Assembly: GCA_039934375.1 (NCBI GenBank)
Contig: JBDTMH010000002.1
Span: 1-62,337, forward strand
Direction: 5' to 3'
Length of the DNA: 62,337 nt
Origin: CAISIP01 sp039934375
GTDB taxonomy: Bacteria; Pseudomonadota; Gammaproteobacteria; Burkholderiales; Burkholderiaceae_C
Shown here: positions 1 through 7,376 of the stretch, one piece after another
Position numbering within the stretch: position 1 is the stretch's first letter
How the letters are laid out: each line of letters opens with the position of its first letter
Notes under the pieces: model-generated
Databases searched by the model: none
The model's input: only the letters and a program-made list of their open reading frames with translations
Told to the model about the DNA's origin: nothing
Position numbers and translations under genes: made by a program

Positions 1-2
1 AT

Positions 3-431
3 GGCATGGGTCATGCGCTGTATTCGACGCCGCAGGACTACATGCGCTTCCTGCGTATGTTTCTCAACAAAGGCGCGCTGGACGGCCGGCGCGTGCTCAG
101 CGAAGGCGCCGTGGAGCGCATGCTGGCAAACCAGATGGGGCCGTTGAAATTCGAGAAGATGGGCACAGTGGCACCGCCGATCACCGCGGACTTCGACCCC
201 TTCGAAGGCACGACGAAGACTCACAGCTTTGGCTTCATGCGCAACGATGCCGACATCCCCGGCCGCCGCCGGGCGGGCTCGCAGAGCTGGGCGGGCGTTC
301 TCAACACGCACTACTGGTTCGACCCGAGCGCGGATCTTGCCGGCGTGATCATGACCCAGTCGCTGCCCTTTGTTGAGCCGCCCTTCATGGCCGCCTATGA
401 AGCCTTCGAGCGCGCGGCGTACACAGGCTGA
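3..431 (+). CDS. Serine hydrolase (beta-lactamase/class C family), C-terminal part
   Basis: The reading frame is open from the window edge, so the gene starts upstream and only the last ~142 residues are present. The motif GHALYSTPQDYMRF, then RRVLSE, then a late aromatic segment (QSWAGVLNTHYWFDP) and a final IMTQSLPF, is the usual C-terminal layout of beta-lactamase-related serine hydrolases/esterases (the AmpC/EstB fold). The SxxK and YxN catalytic motifs lie outside the window, so activity cannot be judged. The gene ends convergently with the CDF transporter, 70 bases away. The family call is firm; the substrate is unknown. Confidence 0.8.
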   Translation, partial: GMGHALYSTPQDYMRFLRMFLNKGALDGRRVLSEGAVERMLANQMGPLKFEKMGTVAPPITADFDPFEGTTKTHSFGFMRNDADIPGRRRAGSQSWAGVLNTHYWFDPSADLAGVIMTQSLPFVEPPFMAAYEAFERAAYTG

Positions 432-501
432 AAGCACTTTGGGGCCTTCGGGGGAGCCGCTCCATCGCGCGCGGATCGGCGCAAGGCTGGCGATCCTGTG
501 C

Positions 502-1443
502 TTACGGTGCCGGCGCGAGCTGCCGGCCTTGCTGGCTCTGCGCCGAGAGCTTGCGGGCCTCGATGTAGATGCGCCGAATCACAGGAAAACGCTCCCGCAC
601 CTCGCGCTCGATAGACACAATGGTGCTGGCAACGGTTTCGGCCGGTGTGCCGTCATCGAACTCCACGTCCATCGTCAACAGCACTTCGTTGCGGCCGATG
701 TACATCGACAACGGAGCGCTGACGCCCTGGATGCCAGCATGTTCCCGCACCATGCGACGGATCTCTTGCGCGGTCGCAGGCCGTATGCCCTCACCGATCA
801 GCAGCCCGCGCGATTCGTGCACCAGCAATACGGCGACGCCGGCCAGCAGCAGACCGATGATGATCGACGCCACGCCGTCGAGTTCCGGCAGGTTCCACCG
901 GTGGCTCGCGTAGATGCCCAATGCGGCCACTGCCAGGCCGGCCAGAGCAGCCGCGTCTTCGGCCATCACGGTGTAGGTGGTCGGGTCCTTGCTGCCGTGC
1001 AGCGCTTGCCAGAACGGCCGCTCACCGGCTTCCCGCAGGAACTGGCGCAGGGCAATGGCAAAACTGGCGCCCTCGAAGCAACCTGCGGCAGCCAGCACGA
1101 TGTAGCTCCACAGCGGGTCTTCCATCGCAACCGGGTTGCGAACGTGCATGATGCCTTCGTAGAAGGACACGCCGCCGCCAATGCCGAAGATCAGGACGGC
1201 GACGATCAGGCTCCAAAAATACAGCTCCTTGCCATGCCCGAACGGATGCTGCTCGCTCGGCGGACGTTCGCTGAGCCGCGTGCCAACCAGCAGCAGCACG
1301 CCGTTTCCGGTGTCGACGGCCGAGTGGATGCCTTCCGACAACATCGCGGAGCTGCCGGTGATGCCGGCCACGATGAACTTGGTCACGGCTATCGCCGAGT
1401 TCGACGCGATGGCGCCGTAGATGGCTGCCTTGGACTCACTCAC
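502..1443 (-). CDS. Cation diffusion facilitator (CDF) family transporter
   Basis: A 313-aa inner-membrane protein expected to export divalent metal ions (Zn, Co, Fe, Mn or Cd) in exchange for protons. The N-terminal half holds hydrophobic segments starting near residue 12, with the CDF signature SSAMLSEGIHSAVDTGNG (residues ~31-48), which supplies the His and Asp of the membrane metal site. A second site, DGVASIIIGLLL, lies near residue 190. The C-terminal ~90 residues form the cytoplasmic ferredoxin-like domain (VLLTMDVEFDDG). Length is normal for the family. It lies 56 bases downstream of the next gene on the same strand and may be co-transcribed with it. Metal specificity cannot be read from the sequence. 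Confidence 0.9.
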   Translation of the reverse strand: MSESKAAIYGAIASNSAIAVTKFIVAGITGSSAMLSEGIHSAVDTGNGVLLLVGTRLSERPPSEQHPFGHGKELYFWSLIVAVLIFGIGGGVSFYEGIMHVRNPVAMEDPLWSYIVLAAAGCFEGASFAIALRQFLREAGERPFWQALHGSKDPTTYTVMAEDAAALAGLAVAALGIYASHRWNLPELDGVASIIIGLLLAGVAVLLVHESRGLLIGEGIRPATAQEIRRMVREHAGIQGVSAPLSMYIGRNEVLLTMDVEFDDGTPAETVASTIVSIEREVRERFPVIRRIYIEARKLSAQSQQGRQLAPAP

Positions 1444-1499
1444 GGCGAGGCTTGCGTCGGGTTGGCCGGAGCTGCTGCGGTTGTGCGCTGATCGCCCGG

Positions 1500-2213
1500 T
1501 CAGGTCAGCGAATCCGCCAACTTGCGCAGTACACCGTGCGGGTCGTCGGAAATCGGATCACCATGCGCCACCAGGATGCAATGCAACGACTCGATGGCAG
1601 CCCATTCCAGAAGCTGGGAACGCAATGCAGCGGCGTCGGCGCTCACCTTGACCACGCGCGGCACCTGCGGCGCGTCACCTGCGAAACCGGTCACGCGCAG
1701 GACCCAGCCACCGAAGCCCGATTCGTCGTGGATATTGCCAACCATGTCGCCAAGCACCAGCGTCGTGCCGTGGGTCGAGTGCACGCGCAACGCGGCCTCG
1801 CTATCGTGGCTGCCGCCCACCGTCTCGAACACGACGTTGGGGTCGCCAAAATCGGGTGCCGTGGTGTCGACTCCCACCGTCTCTTCCACCTTGTCCTGTG
1901 CGCCCGCCGGCGTCGCGACCCGCATGTTGGGGTAACGTTTCATCCAGATATGCGCGTCCATGCGGTGACGGCTGCTGGGCACCACCAGGAACGCGGGAGT
2001 GCCATATTCCTCGAGCGCAACCATTTCGTCCTCGTCCAGCGCAATCGCACTGAAGATCACCAAGCCGCCATCGTGCAGGCGCACCACCGTCATGCGGCGC
2101 GGCAGTTCGGCGAATGGCAAATGCAGGCGGCCGACTACGGTGAGGATGTTTTCGTCCACCTCCCACAGTTTGCTGTGAGGCAGGACTTTCCACTCCTTGA
2201 ACGGTTTTGCCAT
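1500..2213 (-). CDS. Metallo-beta-lactamase-like protein (DUF4336-like), function unknown
   Basis: A 238-aa protein beginning MAKPFKEWKVLPHS. The start was chosen because it is the first ATG after the upstream gene's stop; the frame extends further only through that gene. The run RRMTVVRLHDGGLVIFSAIAL, then LVVPSSRHRMDAHIWMKRYP and later TLVLGDMVGNI, resembles DUF4336-type metallo-beta-lactamase-fold proteins, but the classic HxHxDH metal motif is not evident. It begins 17 bases after the glucose dehydrogenase stop on the same strand, so the two are very probably co-transcribed. No enzymatic role can be claimed. The family is inferred from layout. Confidence 0.7.
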   Translation of the reverse strand: MAKPFKEWKVLPHSKLWEVDENILTVVGRLHLPFAELPRRMTVVRLHDGGLVIFSAIALDEDEMVALEEYGTPAFLVVPSSRHRMDAHIWMKRYPNMRVATPAGAQDKVEETVGVDTTAPDFGDPNVVFETVGGSHDSEAALRVHSTHGTTLVLGDMVGNIHDESGFGGWVLRVTGFAGDAPQVPRVVKVSADAAALRSQLLEWAAIESLHCILVAHGDPISDDPHGVLRKLADSLT

Positions 2214-2230
2214 GTTGGGCTTTCGAAAGG

Positions 2231-4681
2231 TTACTGCGCAGGCAACGCGTAGGCGATCACCGAGTCGCCTGCCTTCGTATGGGTAGACCCATGGCCACCG
2301 GCGACCACGAGCAGATACTCGCGACCGTCGATGCCGCTGTAGGTCATTGGGGTGGCCTGGCCTCCGGCGGGCAGGCGACTCTGCCAAAGCTGGTGACCGC
2401 TGTTCACGTCGTACGCGCGCACGTAGTTGTCCATGCTGCCAGACAGAAAGGCCACACCACCCGCAGTCAATAGGGGTCCACCCAGGTTGGGTACGCCCAT
2501 CTTGAAAGGGAGTGGCAGTGGTGACAGGTCGCGCACGGTGCCGTTACGATGCATCCAGTCGATTTTTCCCGTGCGCAGGTCTGCGCCTGCGACATAGCCC
2601 CACGGCGGCGCTTGGCAGGGAATGCCGAGCGGCGATAAAAAGGGACTGAGATGCGCGGCGAACGGCGCCCCAAAGTTTTCGTTGAGTGCCGGCAGGCTAC
2701 CCTTGGGCGGGCCACCGTCCTGAACCATCAGCGTGCTGTCGTCTGGCCTGGGCACCAGCCGCGACACAAAGGCAAGATAGGTCGGCGTGGTGAATGCGAT
2801 TTGTCGGCGAGGATCGACGGCGATACCGCCCCAGTTGAAGACACCGAAATTTCCGGGGTAGATCAGTGAGCCTTCAGTTGAAGGCGGTGTAAAGCGCCCT
2901 TCGTACCGCAGGCGATGGAAAGCGATGCGACAAGCAAGCTGATCGAATAGTGTCGCACCCCACATGTCGCGACCGGCCAGCTTCGGCGGGTCGAACGACA
3001 GCGTTGACCGGGGTTGCGTGCGTGCGCTATGGTCGCCCGTTGCGGCGCCTGAAGGCGCAGCGACTTCGGTCACCGGCAGCAGCGGCTCGCCGGTGCGACG
3101 ATCCAGCACAAAAAGTTCGCCCTGTTTCGTGGGCTGCACGAGGGCCGGAACAGTCGCCTCGCCCATCTTCAGATCCAGCAGAGTGGGCTGTGCCGGCACA
3201 TCATAGTCCCATAGGTCGTGGTGCACCGTCTGAAACACCCAGCGAACTTGGCCGGTCGCGATATCCAACGCGACGACCGACGATGCAAAGCGCTCTACCG
3301 CCGGGCTGCGCTTGCCACCCCATTGGTCGGGCGGCTGGTTGCCCATTGGGATGTAGACCATGCCCAAGGTTTCATCGACGCTGGAGATGGACCAGCTGTT
3401 CGGCGAGTTCACCGTGTAGTGATCGTCCTTCCCGATGGGGGTCGTCACGTCGGGATTGCCGGAGTCCCAATTCCAGACGAGCGCGCCGGTGTCGATGTTG
3501 AAGGCGCGAATGACACCAGACTGCTCGTGCGTAGAGACGTTGTCGAGCACGGTTCCGCCGACGATGACGAGATGTCGGGTCACCACTACCGGAGACGTGG
3601 AGTAGTACGCGCCAGGCCGGACATTGGGCATGTTCGCCCACAGGTTGATCTGCCCCTTGCCGTCGCCGAATCCCAAGCACAACGCGCCGGTGTTCGGGTC
3701 GAGTGCAATGAGACGTCCGTCGGCGGTCGCCAGGAACAGCTTGCCGGCGCAATCGCCCGGTTTGGTGTCGCTTGCCGCTGCAGAGGTACTGTCAACAGCT
3801 TCGGCAGGAGGCTGGTATGACACGCCGCGGCAGGTCATGTGCTGGACCGCGAGTCCTTTTTCCAGTTTGGGGTCGTAGCGCCAAATCTGCTGGCCCGTTG
3901 TGGCATCCAACGCAATGACCGACTGATGCGGTGTGCAGAAGAACAGGCGATTGCCGATTTTCAGAGGCGTGACCTCGTCGGTGGTCTCGACAGGGTCGCC
4001 GGGTTGTCCCCGCACGTCGCCAGTATGAAACTGCCACGCGATCTGGAGGTTCGCGACGTTGGACGGTGTGAATTGCTCCAACGGGGAAAATCTTTGGCCG
4101 AACCCGGTGCGACCGTAAGCATGCCAGTCGGCTGGCGGGACACCTCGAACCGGTTGGCCCAAGGCGCGCTGCGCGGCTTGTGACGAAGGCAAAGTGCCGT
4201 CGACATCGTGCGGATCGTAGTACCAGGAGGCGGCTGCAACTGCAGCGCTCACCACCAGGGTGCTGGCCAGAGCCCACGCACCAGTCCGCGCGATCGACGT
4301 GGATGACGATGGGCCGTTGGTGTTGACACCAGAGTGGGCGTCCAGATCGCGCCGGACCCAGGGCATCAGCATCAAGCAGCCGATGACGAAGAGAATATCC
4401 AGTCGAGCGGCAAGTGGCCACCAGTCGAGCCCGGCCTCCCAGAGCGCCCAGATCAGCGTGGCCAGGAGCACCAGCGCATACACCCAAAACGCTGCTGCGC
4501 TGCGCCGCATGAGCATCACACCGCAGATAAACAGCAGTAACGCAAGCAAAAGGTAATAGGGGCTACCACCCACCGCCAACAGCCAGATGCCGCCAAAAGC
4601 GAGGGCGAAGGACATCAGAATCATCAGCGCGGCCAGCACACCAATGAAACTTTTCAGGGATGTGATGTGGCGGACTTTCAT
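2231..4681 (-). CDS. gcd: Membrane-bound PQQ-dependent glucose dehydrogenase
   Basis: An 816-aa quinoprotein that oxidises glucose (or other aldoses) to the lactone in the periplasm and passes electrons to ubiquinone. Residues ~1-130 contain the five hydrophobic segments that anchor Gcd-type enzymes (IGVLAALMILMSFALAFG, then LLLALLLFICGVMLM and so on). From ~190 onward comes the beta-propeller: DWHAYGRTGFGQRFSPLEQ, IALDATTGQQIWRYDP, a CRGVSY segment, and repeated W-motifs ending GYVAGADLRTGKIDWMHRN. Length is close to the 796-aa E. coli enzyme. The MBL-like gene follows 17 bases later. PQQ synthesis genes are not in the window, so cofactor supply is unproven here. Confidence 0.93.
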   Translation of the reverse strand: MKVRHITSLKSFIGVLAALMILMSFALAFGGIWLLAVGGSPYYLLLALLLFICGVMLMRRSAAAFWVYALVLLATLIWALWEAGLDWWPLAARLDILFVIGCLMLMPWVRRDLDAHSGVNTNGPSSSTSIARTGAWALASTLVVSAAVAAASWYYDPHDVDGTLPSSQAAQRALGQPVRGVPPADWHAYGRTGFGQRFSPLEQFTPSNVANLQIAWQFHTGDVRGQPGDPVETTDEVTPLKIGNRLFFCTPHQSVIALDATTGQQIWRYDPKLEKGLAVQHMTCRGVSYQPPAEAVDSTSAAASDTKPGDCAGKLFLATADGRLIALDPNTGALCLGFGDGKGQINLWANMPNVRPGAYYSTSPVVVTRHLVIVGGTVLDNVSTHEQSGVIRAFNIDTGALVWNWDSGNPDVTTPIGKDDHYTVNSPNSWSISSVDETLGMVYIPMGNQPPDQWGGKRSPAVERFASSVVALDIATGQVRWVFQTVHHDLWDYDVPAQPTLLDLKMGEATVPALVQPTKQGELFVLDRRTGEPLLPVTEVAAPSGAATGDHSARTQPRSTLSFDPPKLAGRDMWGATLFDQLACRIAFHRLRYEGRFTPPSTEGSLIYPGNFGVFNWGGIAVDPRRQIAFTTPTYLAFVSRLVPRPDDSTLMVQDGGPPKGSLPALNENFGAPFAAHLSPFLSPLGIPCQAPPWGYVAGADLRTGKIDWMHRNGTVRDLSPLPLPFKMGVPNLGGPLLTAGGVAFLSGSMDNYVRAYDVNSGHQLWQSRLPAGGQATPMTYSGIDGREYLLVVAGGHGSTHTKAGDSVIAYALPAQ

Positions 4682-5073
4682 GTCAGTGTGCGCGGCTGGA
4701 GCACGACCTGCTTGAAGTCAGCGGGGTGTGGCCGCGATGACGTCGGTCTCCGTAATTTGTGCGGCAAGTCCAAGACAAATCTCGAATGGGTAATTGACCT
4801 GTCCATGCTGGATCAGTTGGCAGGAGTCGAGTGCAGGCGTCCGCCTTGTAAAAGTGTAGGACCAGCGCCCATACGAAGGCAGCGAAGTCAGAGGCCTCTG
4901 GCCCAGGCGCGTGGCCACTGGCACGAAGTGTTGTTCGGCGCATTTGGCACATTCCCGCGCGTCGCGGCGCATCCAGCCGTAATCCCCGTCCTACATTGCG
5001 TTGTGCGACCTTCCTATAGCGAAGGAAAGGACCGACGCGCACCATCGCCACACCCATTTCGAGAGAACCTGCC
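4682..5073. other. 392-base gap between gcd and a small stress-type gene
   Basis: No convincing gene is visible on either strand; the frames that stay open have no recognisable domain and atypical composition. It must hold the leftward promoter of gcd and the rightward promoter of the 88-aa gene at 5074. The right part contains the CCTAC/CCTAT element annotated separately. A GAGAG ribosome-binding-like sequence lies just before 5074. Confidence 0.5.
4988..5017 (+). promoter_or_regulatory. Shared CCTAC-N18-CCTAT element upstream of the 88-aa gene
   Basis: GTCCTAC at 4988-4994 is followed after 15 bases by CTTCCTAT (5010-5017). The same two blocks at the same spacing occur upstream of the glycine-zipper gene at 6182-6724 and the hemerythrin gene at 24785. 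The element lies about 80 bases before the start codon. It could be an alternative sigma-factor promoter or a regulator site. What is seen is the repeated pattern; the function is inferred. Confidence 0.5.
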
Positions 5074-5340
5074 ATGTCCAGCACCGAAAGTACTCTACCT
5101 CCCTCCACGGGTGAATTCGCTATGGCGGATAGCCGGCAAGCTGGCGCGAGCGCCGTTAACGCAGATCGCGTGGCCCTGACCCGTCAATACGAGGAACTGC
5201 GCCTGCAACTGGTGGATCTGCACTGTGCCGTGCAGCCGGACCTGGTGGCAATCGACCATGCTATCGACAGACTGGCAAAACTGCAGTCGGACATCAAGGC
5301 TACGCATGGTTTGATCGGCAACAACCCGATCGAAGACTGA
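5074..5340 (+). CDS. Small hypothetical protein (88 aa)
   Basis: Not recognised. The protein begins MSSTESTLPPSTGEF, has a disordered polar first ~30 residues and then a helical stretch (RQYEELRLQLVDLHCAVQPD...) with regular hydrophobic spacing that suggests a short coiled coil. The start is preceded by GAGAGAACCTGCC, an acceptable ribosome-binding region. The upstream CCTAC/CCTAT element groups it with the stress-type small genes of this region. No signal peptide or membrane segment is seen. Function unknown; that it is a gene is supported by the element and by codon-like composition. Confidence 0.6.
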   Translation: MSSTESTLPPSTGEFAMADSRQAGASAVNADRVALTRQYEELRLQLVDLHCAVQPDLVAIDHAIDRLAKLQSDIKATHGLIGNNPIED

Positions 5341-5406
5341 ACAGTTGTCCGGATTGCTTGCACAACTCACAACTTGCAAACACTCTCACCTTTGAACGGT
5401 GCAACC

Positions 5407-5937
5407 ATGAACAATGCCAGTCTCCCCAGCGTGGCCGATGCGGCCGATGTCATGGGCTCGATGCCTACGACCAGCAGTGCGTCATATGCCGCACACTCAC
5501 CCGTTCTGACCGCCTTTGACCATTTCGCATCCAGAGTTACGCGTTCGGCCGGATCGCCGCTTGCGTTCTGCGCCGCGCTGCTGCTGGTGCTGGTCTGGGC
5601 AGCGTTGGGGCCTCTGTTCAGCTACTCCGAGAATTGGCAGTTGGTCATCAATACCGGCACCACCATCATCACCTTCCTGATGGTGTTCCTGATCCAGCAG
5701 AGTCAAAACAAGGACAGCGTGGCACTGCACCTCAAGCTCAATGAACTGCTGGCCGCCAATCGCAAAGCCAGCAACCGCATGATTGGAATTGAAGGCCTCG
5801 ATGAGCAAGACCTGCGCGACGTCGCCACGTTTTATACCAAGCTCGCGGAGCGGGCCAAGGCCGCCGGTGCGGACCAGGAGGCGCACTCGATCGATGAAGA
5901 GGGAATGCCCACCGAGGCTCCTTCGGCGGCACATTGA
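5407..5937 (+). CDS. Low-affinity iron permease family protein (small membrane protein)
   Basis: A 176-aa protein. After a polar N-terminus, the segment FDHFASRVTRSAGSPLAF leads into a hydrophobic stretch (CAALLLVLVWAALGPLF), then a second (INTGTTIITFLMVFLIQQ) followed by SQNKDSVALHLKLNELL. This two-helix plus 'NTGTTIxTFLMVFLIQNxQNRD..A..LKLDELI' layout is typical of the bacterial low-affinity iron permease (Fet4-like, Pfam Iron_permease) family, whose real substrate in bacteria is unclear. The tail is acidic. ATG at 5407 is used; an in-frame TTG at 5374 is an alternative. It follows the 88-aa gene by 66 bases and may share its promoter. Confidence 0.75.
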   Translation: MNNASLPSVADAADVMGSMPTTSSASYAAHSPVLTAFDHFASRVTRSAGSPLAFCAALLLVLVWAALGPLFSYSENWQLVINTGTTIITFLMVFLIQQSQNKDSVALHLKLNELLAANRKASNRMIGIEGLDEQDLRDVATFYTKLAERAKAAGADQEAHSIDEEGMPTEAPSAAH

Positions 5938-6181
5938 GCAGTACTTCTGATGCTTGCTTGATTCGTTTCCGACGGCTCTTCCTTGCACGTATCCAATGCT
6001 CCGGTACGCATGGCCGTGGCCATGGCCGAGTGGAACATGAGTGCCGCGCCCGGCCGCTTCCAGTGGCCGCGACCCTTGTTGGCCGCATCGGGCCCTCTGG
6101 TCGAGACTTTGACTGGTGACAAGGCGCTGACGCCGCGCGTCAGCGACCTTGTGCTTATTCCACGACGCGCAGCATGCGGTG

Positions 6182-6724
6182 TTATTTCCCGTCGTGGTCC
6201 GAATCTCCAGGCATAGCGCGTTCGGTGGCATCACTCACGCGCTGCCATGCGTCGCGCGTCGCATGCTTGGCACGGCCCCAGTCGAGATTGGAGTTACCGC
6301 GCTTGTTGCGCCAGTCGCGCTCCAGATCCGGTTCGACGTCGTCGAAGCTCTGGCCCGGATATCGGGCAAATGCGTCGACGCCCATACCGAAGGCCGGACG
6401 GAACTCGTCGTATGTCGAACCACTTGCATATGGCCGGGACGCGTAGTTGTCACGCCAGTAGGAATCCTCGGCAGCAGGGTCAGCCGCATTGGCAATGCCC
6501 TTTCCTGCCATCGCACCGACCACAGCCCCCGCTACTGCACCGATTGCGGCGCCGACCGGACCTGTTATACCCCCCACAGCCGCGCCGGCTGCAGCCGCAC
6601 CTGCAACACCGCCAGCGGCACCGCCCAACACGGCTCCGGTGCCGGTTGCCACTGGTCGACTCTTGTCAACGACACGGTCTGGTTCGTTGGTTCGCGCAAT
6701 GTTGGGGTTCATACGTTCGTTCAT
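6182..6724 (-). CDS. Glycine-zipper protein, stress-type (paralogue of 22460-22963)
   Basis: A 180-aa protein. Residues ~28-75 are a glycine/alanine-rich zipper (GTGAVLGGAAGGVAGAAAAG and onward), as found in membrane-inserting glycine-zipper domains. The C-terminal half is hydrophilic, with an aromatic-rich YWRDNYASRPYASGSTYDEF block and a FDDVEPDLERDW motif shared with the paralogue. The start is supported by AAGGAGAG seven bases upstream. No Sec signal peptide is apparent. Such proteins often accompany osmotic or envelope stress genes. The upstream CCTAC/CCTAT element supports that placement. Molecular function unknown. Confidence 0.75.
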   Translation of the reverse strand: MNERMNPNIARTNEPDRVVDKSRPVATGTGAVLGGAAGGVAGAAAAGAAVGGITGPVGAAIGAVAGAVVGAMAGKGIANAADPAAEDSYWRDNYASRPYASGSTYDEFRPAFGMGVDAFARYPGQSFDDVEPDLERDWRNKRGNSNLDWGRAKHATRDAWQRVSDATERAMPGDSDHDGK

Positions 6725-6849
6725 GCTTCTCTCCTTGGTGTGCTGCGTGATTGCGGAGCCAACTTTCCGGGCTGGCTCTTTGCTGCGCAGTGGAATCAAG
6801 CATAGGAGGCTCTGGCAGAGCCCTTCGTCATCTACCACGCGCTTGTCTG

Positions 6850-6879
6850 ATAGGAAAGCATTCCTTGCGCCAGTAGGCG
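6850..6879 (-). promoter_or_regulatory. Shared CCTAC-N18-CCTAT element upstream of the glycine-zipper gene
   Basis: Read on the minus strand, GCCTAC (6878-6873) is followed after 15 bases by TTTCCTAT (6857-6850), the same spacing as at 4988 and 24648. It is about 150 bases upstream of the start at 6724 and sits in the divergent gap with the response regulator at 7002. The pattern is direct observation; its role is inferred. Confidence 0.5.
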
Positions 6880-7001
6880 ATTTCTTATGGCCACCGCCAC
6901 TCTCAGCCCTTGAAAAAACCACTTGCGCAACCGACCAAGGCCCTTGGCACGCCGCATTGCACACCTAGAATGACGGCCAGACCCAACCCAACAGGCCACA
7001 C

Positions 7002-7376
7002 ATGAAACCAATGCGCATGTTGTATGTGGAGGACAACGCTGAACTTCGCGACATCTTCCAGGAAATGCTTGAAGGCGATCAGCGCGAGGTCGTGGCCTGC
7101 GCGACTGCAGAAGAAGCGCTGGTGCTGTGGAACGGCAGTGATTTCGATGTGCTTGTCAGCGACATCAGCCTGCCCGGCATGTCCGGCATCGATCTGGCCC
7201 AGCGCATACTTGCCGTGCACCCGGAGCGCTGGGTCGTCCTCTGCTCGGGCTACGCCTATGGCGACGCTCTCGGTGCGCTGGGGCCACGGGTACGTGCGCT
7301 CTCCAAGCCCTTTGAACTGGACGAATTGGATCGCTTGATGGACGAGATCCAAATGTCGCAGGGCAGCGCACCATGA
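7002..7376 (+). CDS. Single-domain response regulator (CheY-like receiver)
   Basis: A 124-aa stand-alone receiver domain. The acidic pocket is VEDN near residue 10, the phosphoacceptor is Asp54 (VLVSDISLPGMSG), and the conserved lysine sits in LSKPFELDEL. There is no output domain, so it is either a phospho-relay shuttle or acts by protein contact. Its last codon overlaps the start of the hybrid kinase (ATGA at 7373), so the two are translationally coupled and probably partners. The Thr/Ser position after beta-4 reads CSGYAYGDAL. Confidence 0.88.
   Translation: MKPMRMLYVEDNAELRDIFQEMLEGDQREVVACATAEEALVLWNGSDFDVLVSDISLPGMSGIDLAQRILAVHPERWVVLCSGYAYGDALGALGPRVRALSKPFELDELDRLMDEIQMSQGSAP

Noticed and set aside
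370..1491. Long plus-strand open frame over the CDF gene
   Set aside because: Antisense to a clear CDF transporter with intact motifs; the product has no domain and is His/Arg-rich as expected for a shadow frame.
4683..5108. 141-codon minus-strand frame in the gcd gap
   Set aside because: No domain, poor ribosome site, Arg/Cys-rich composition; overlaps the promoter region of two genes.
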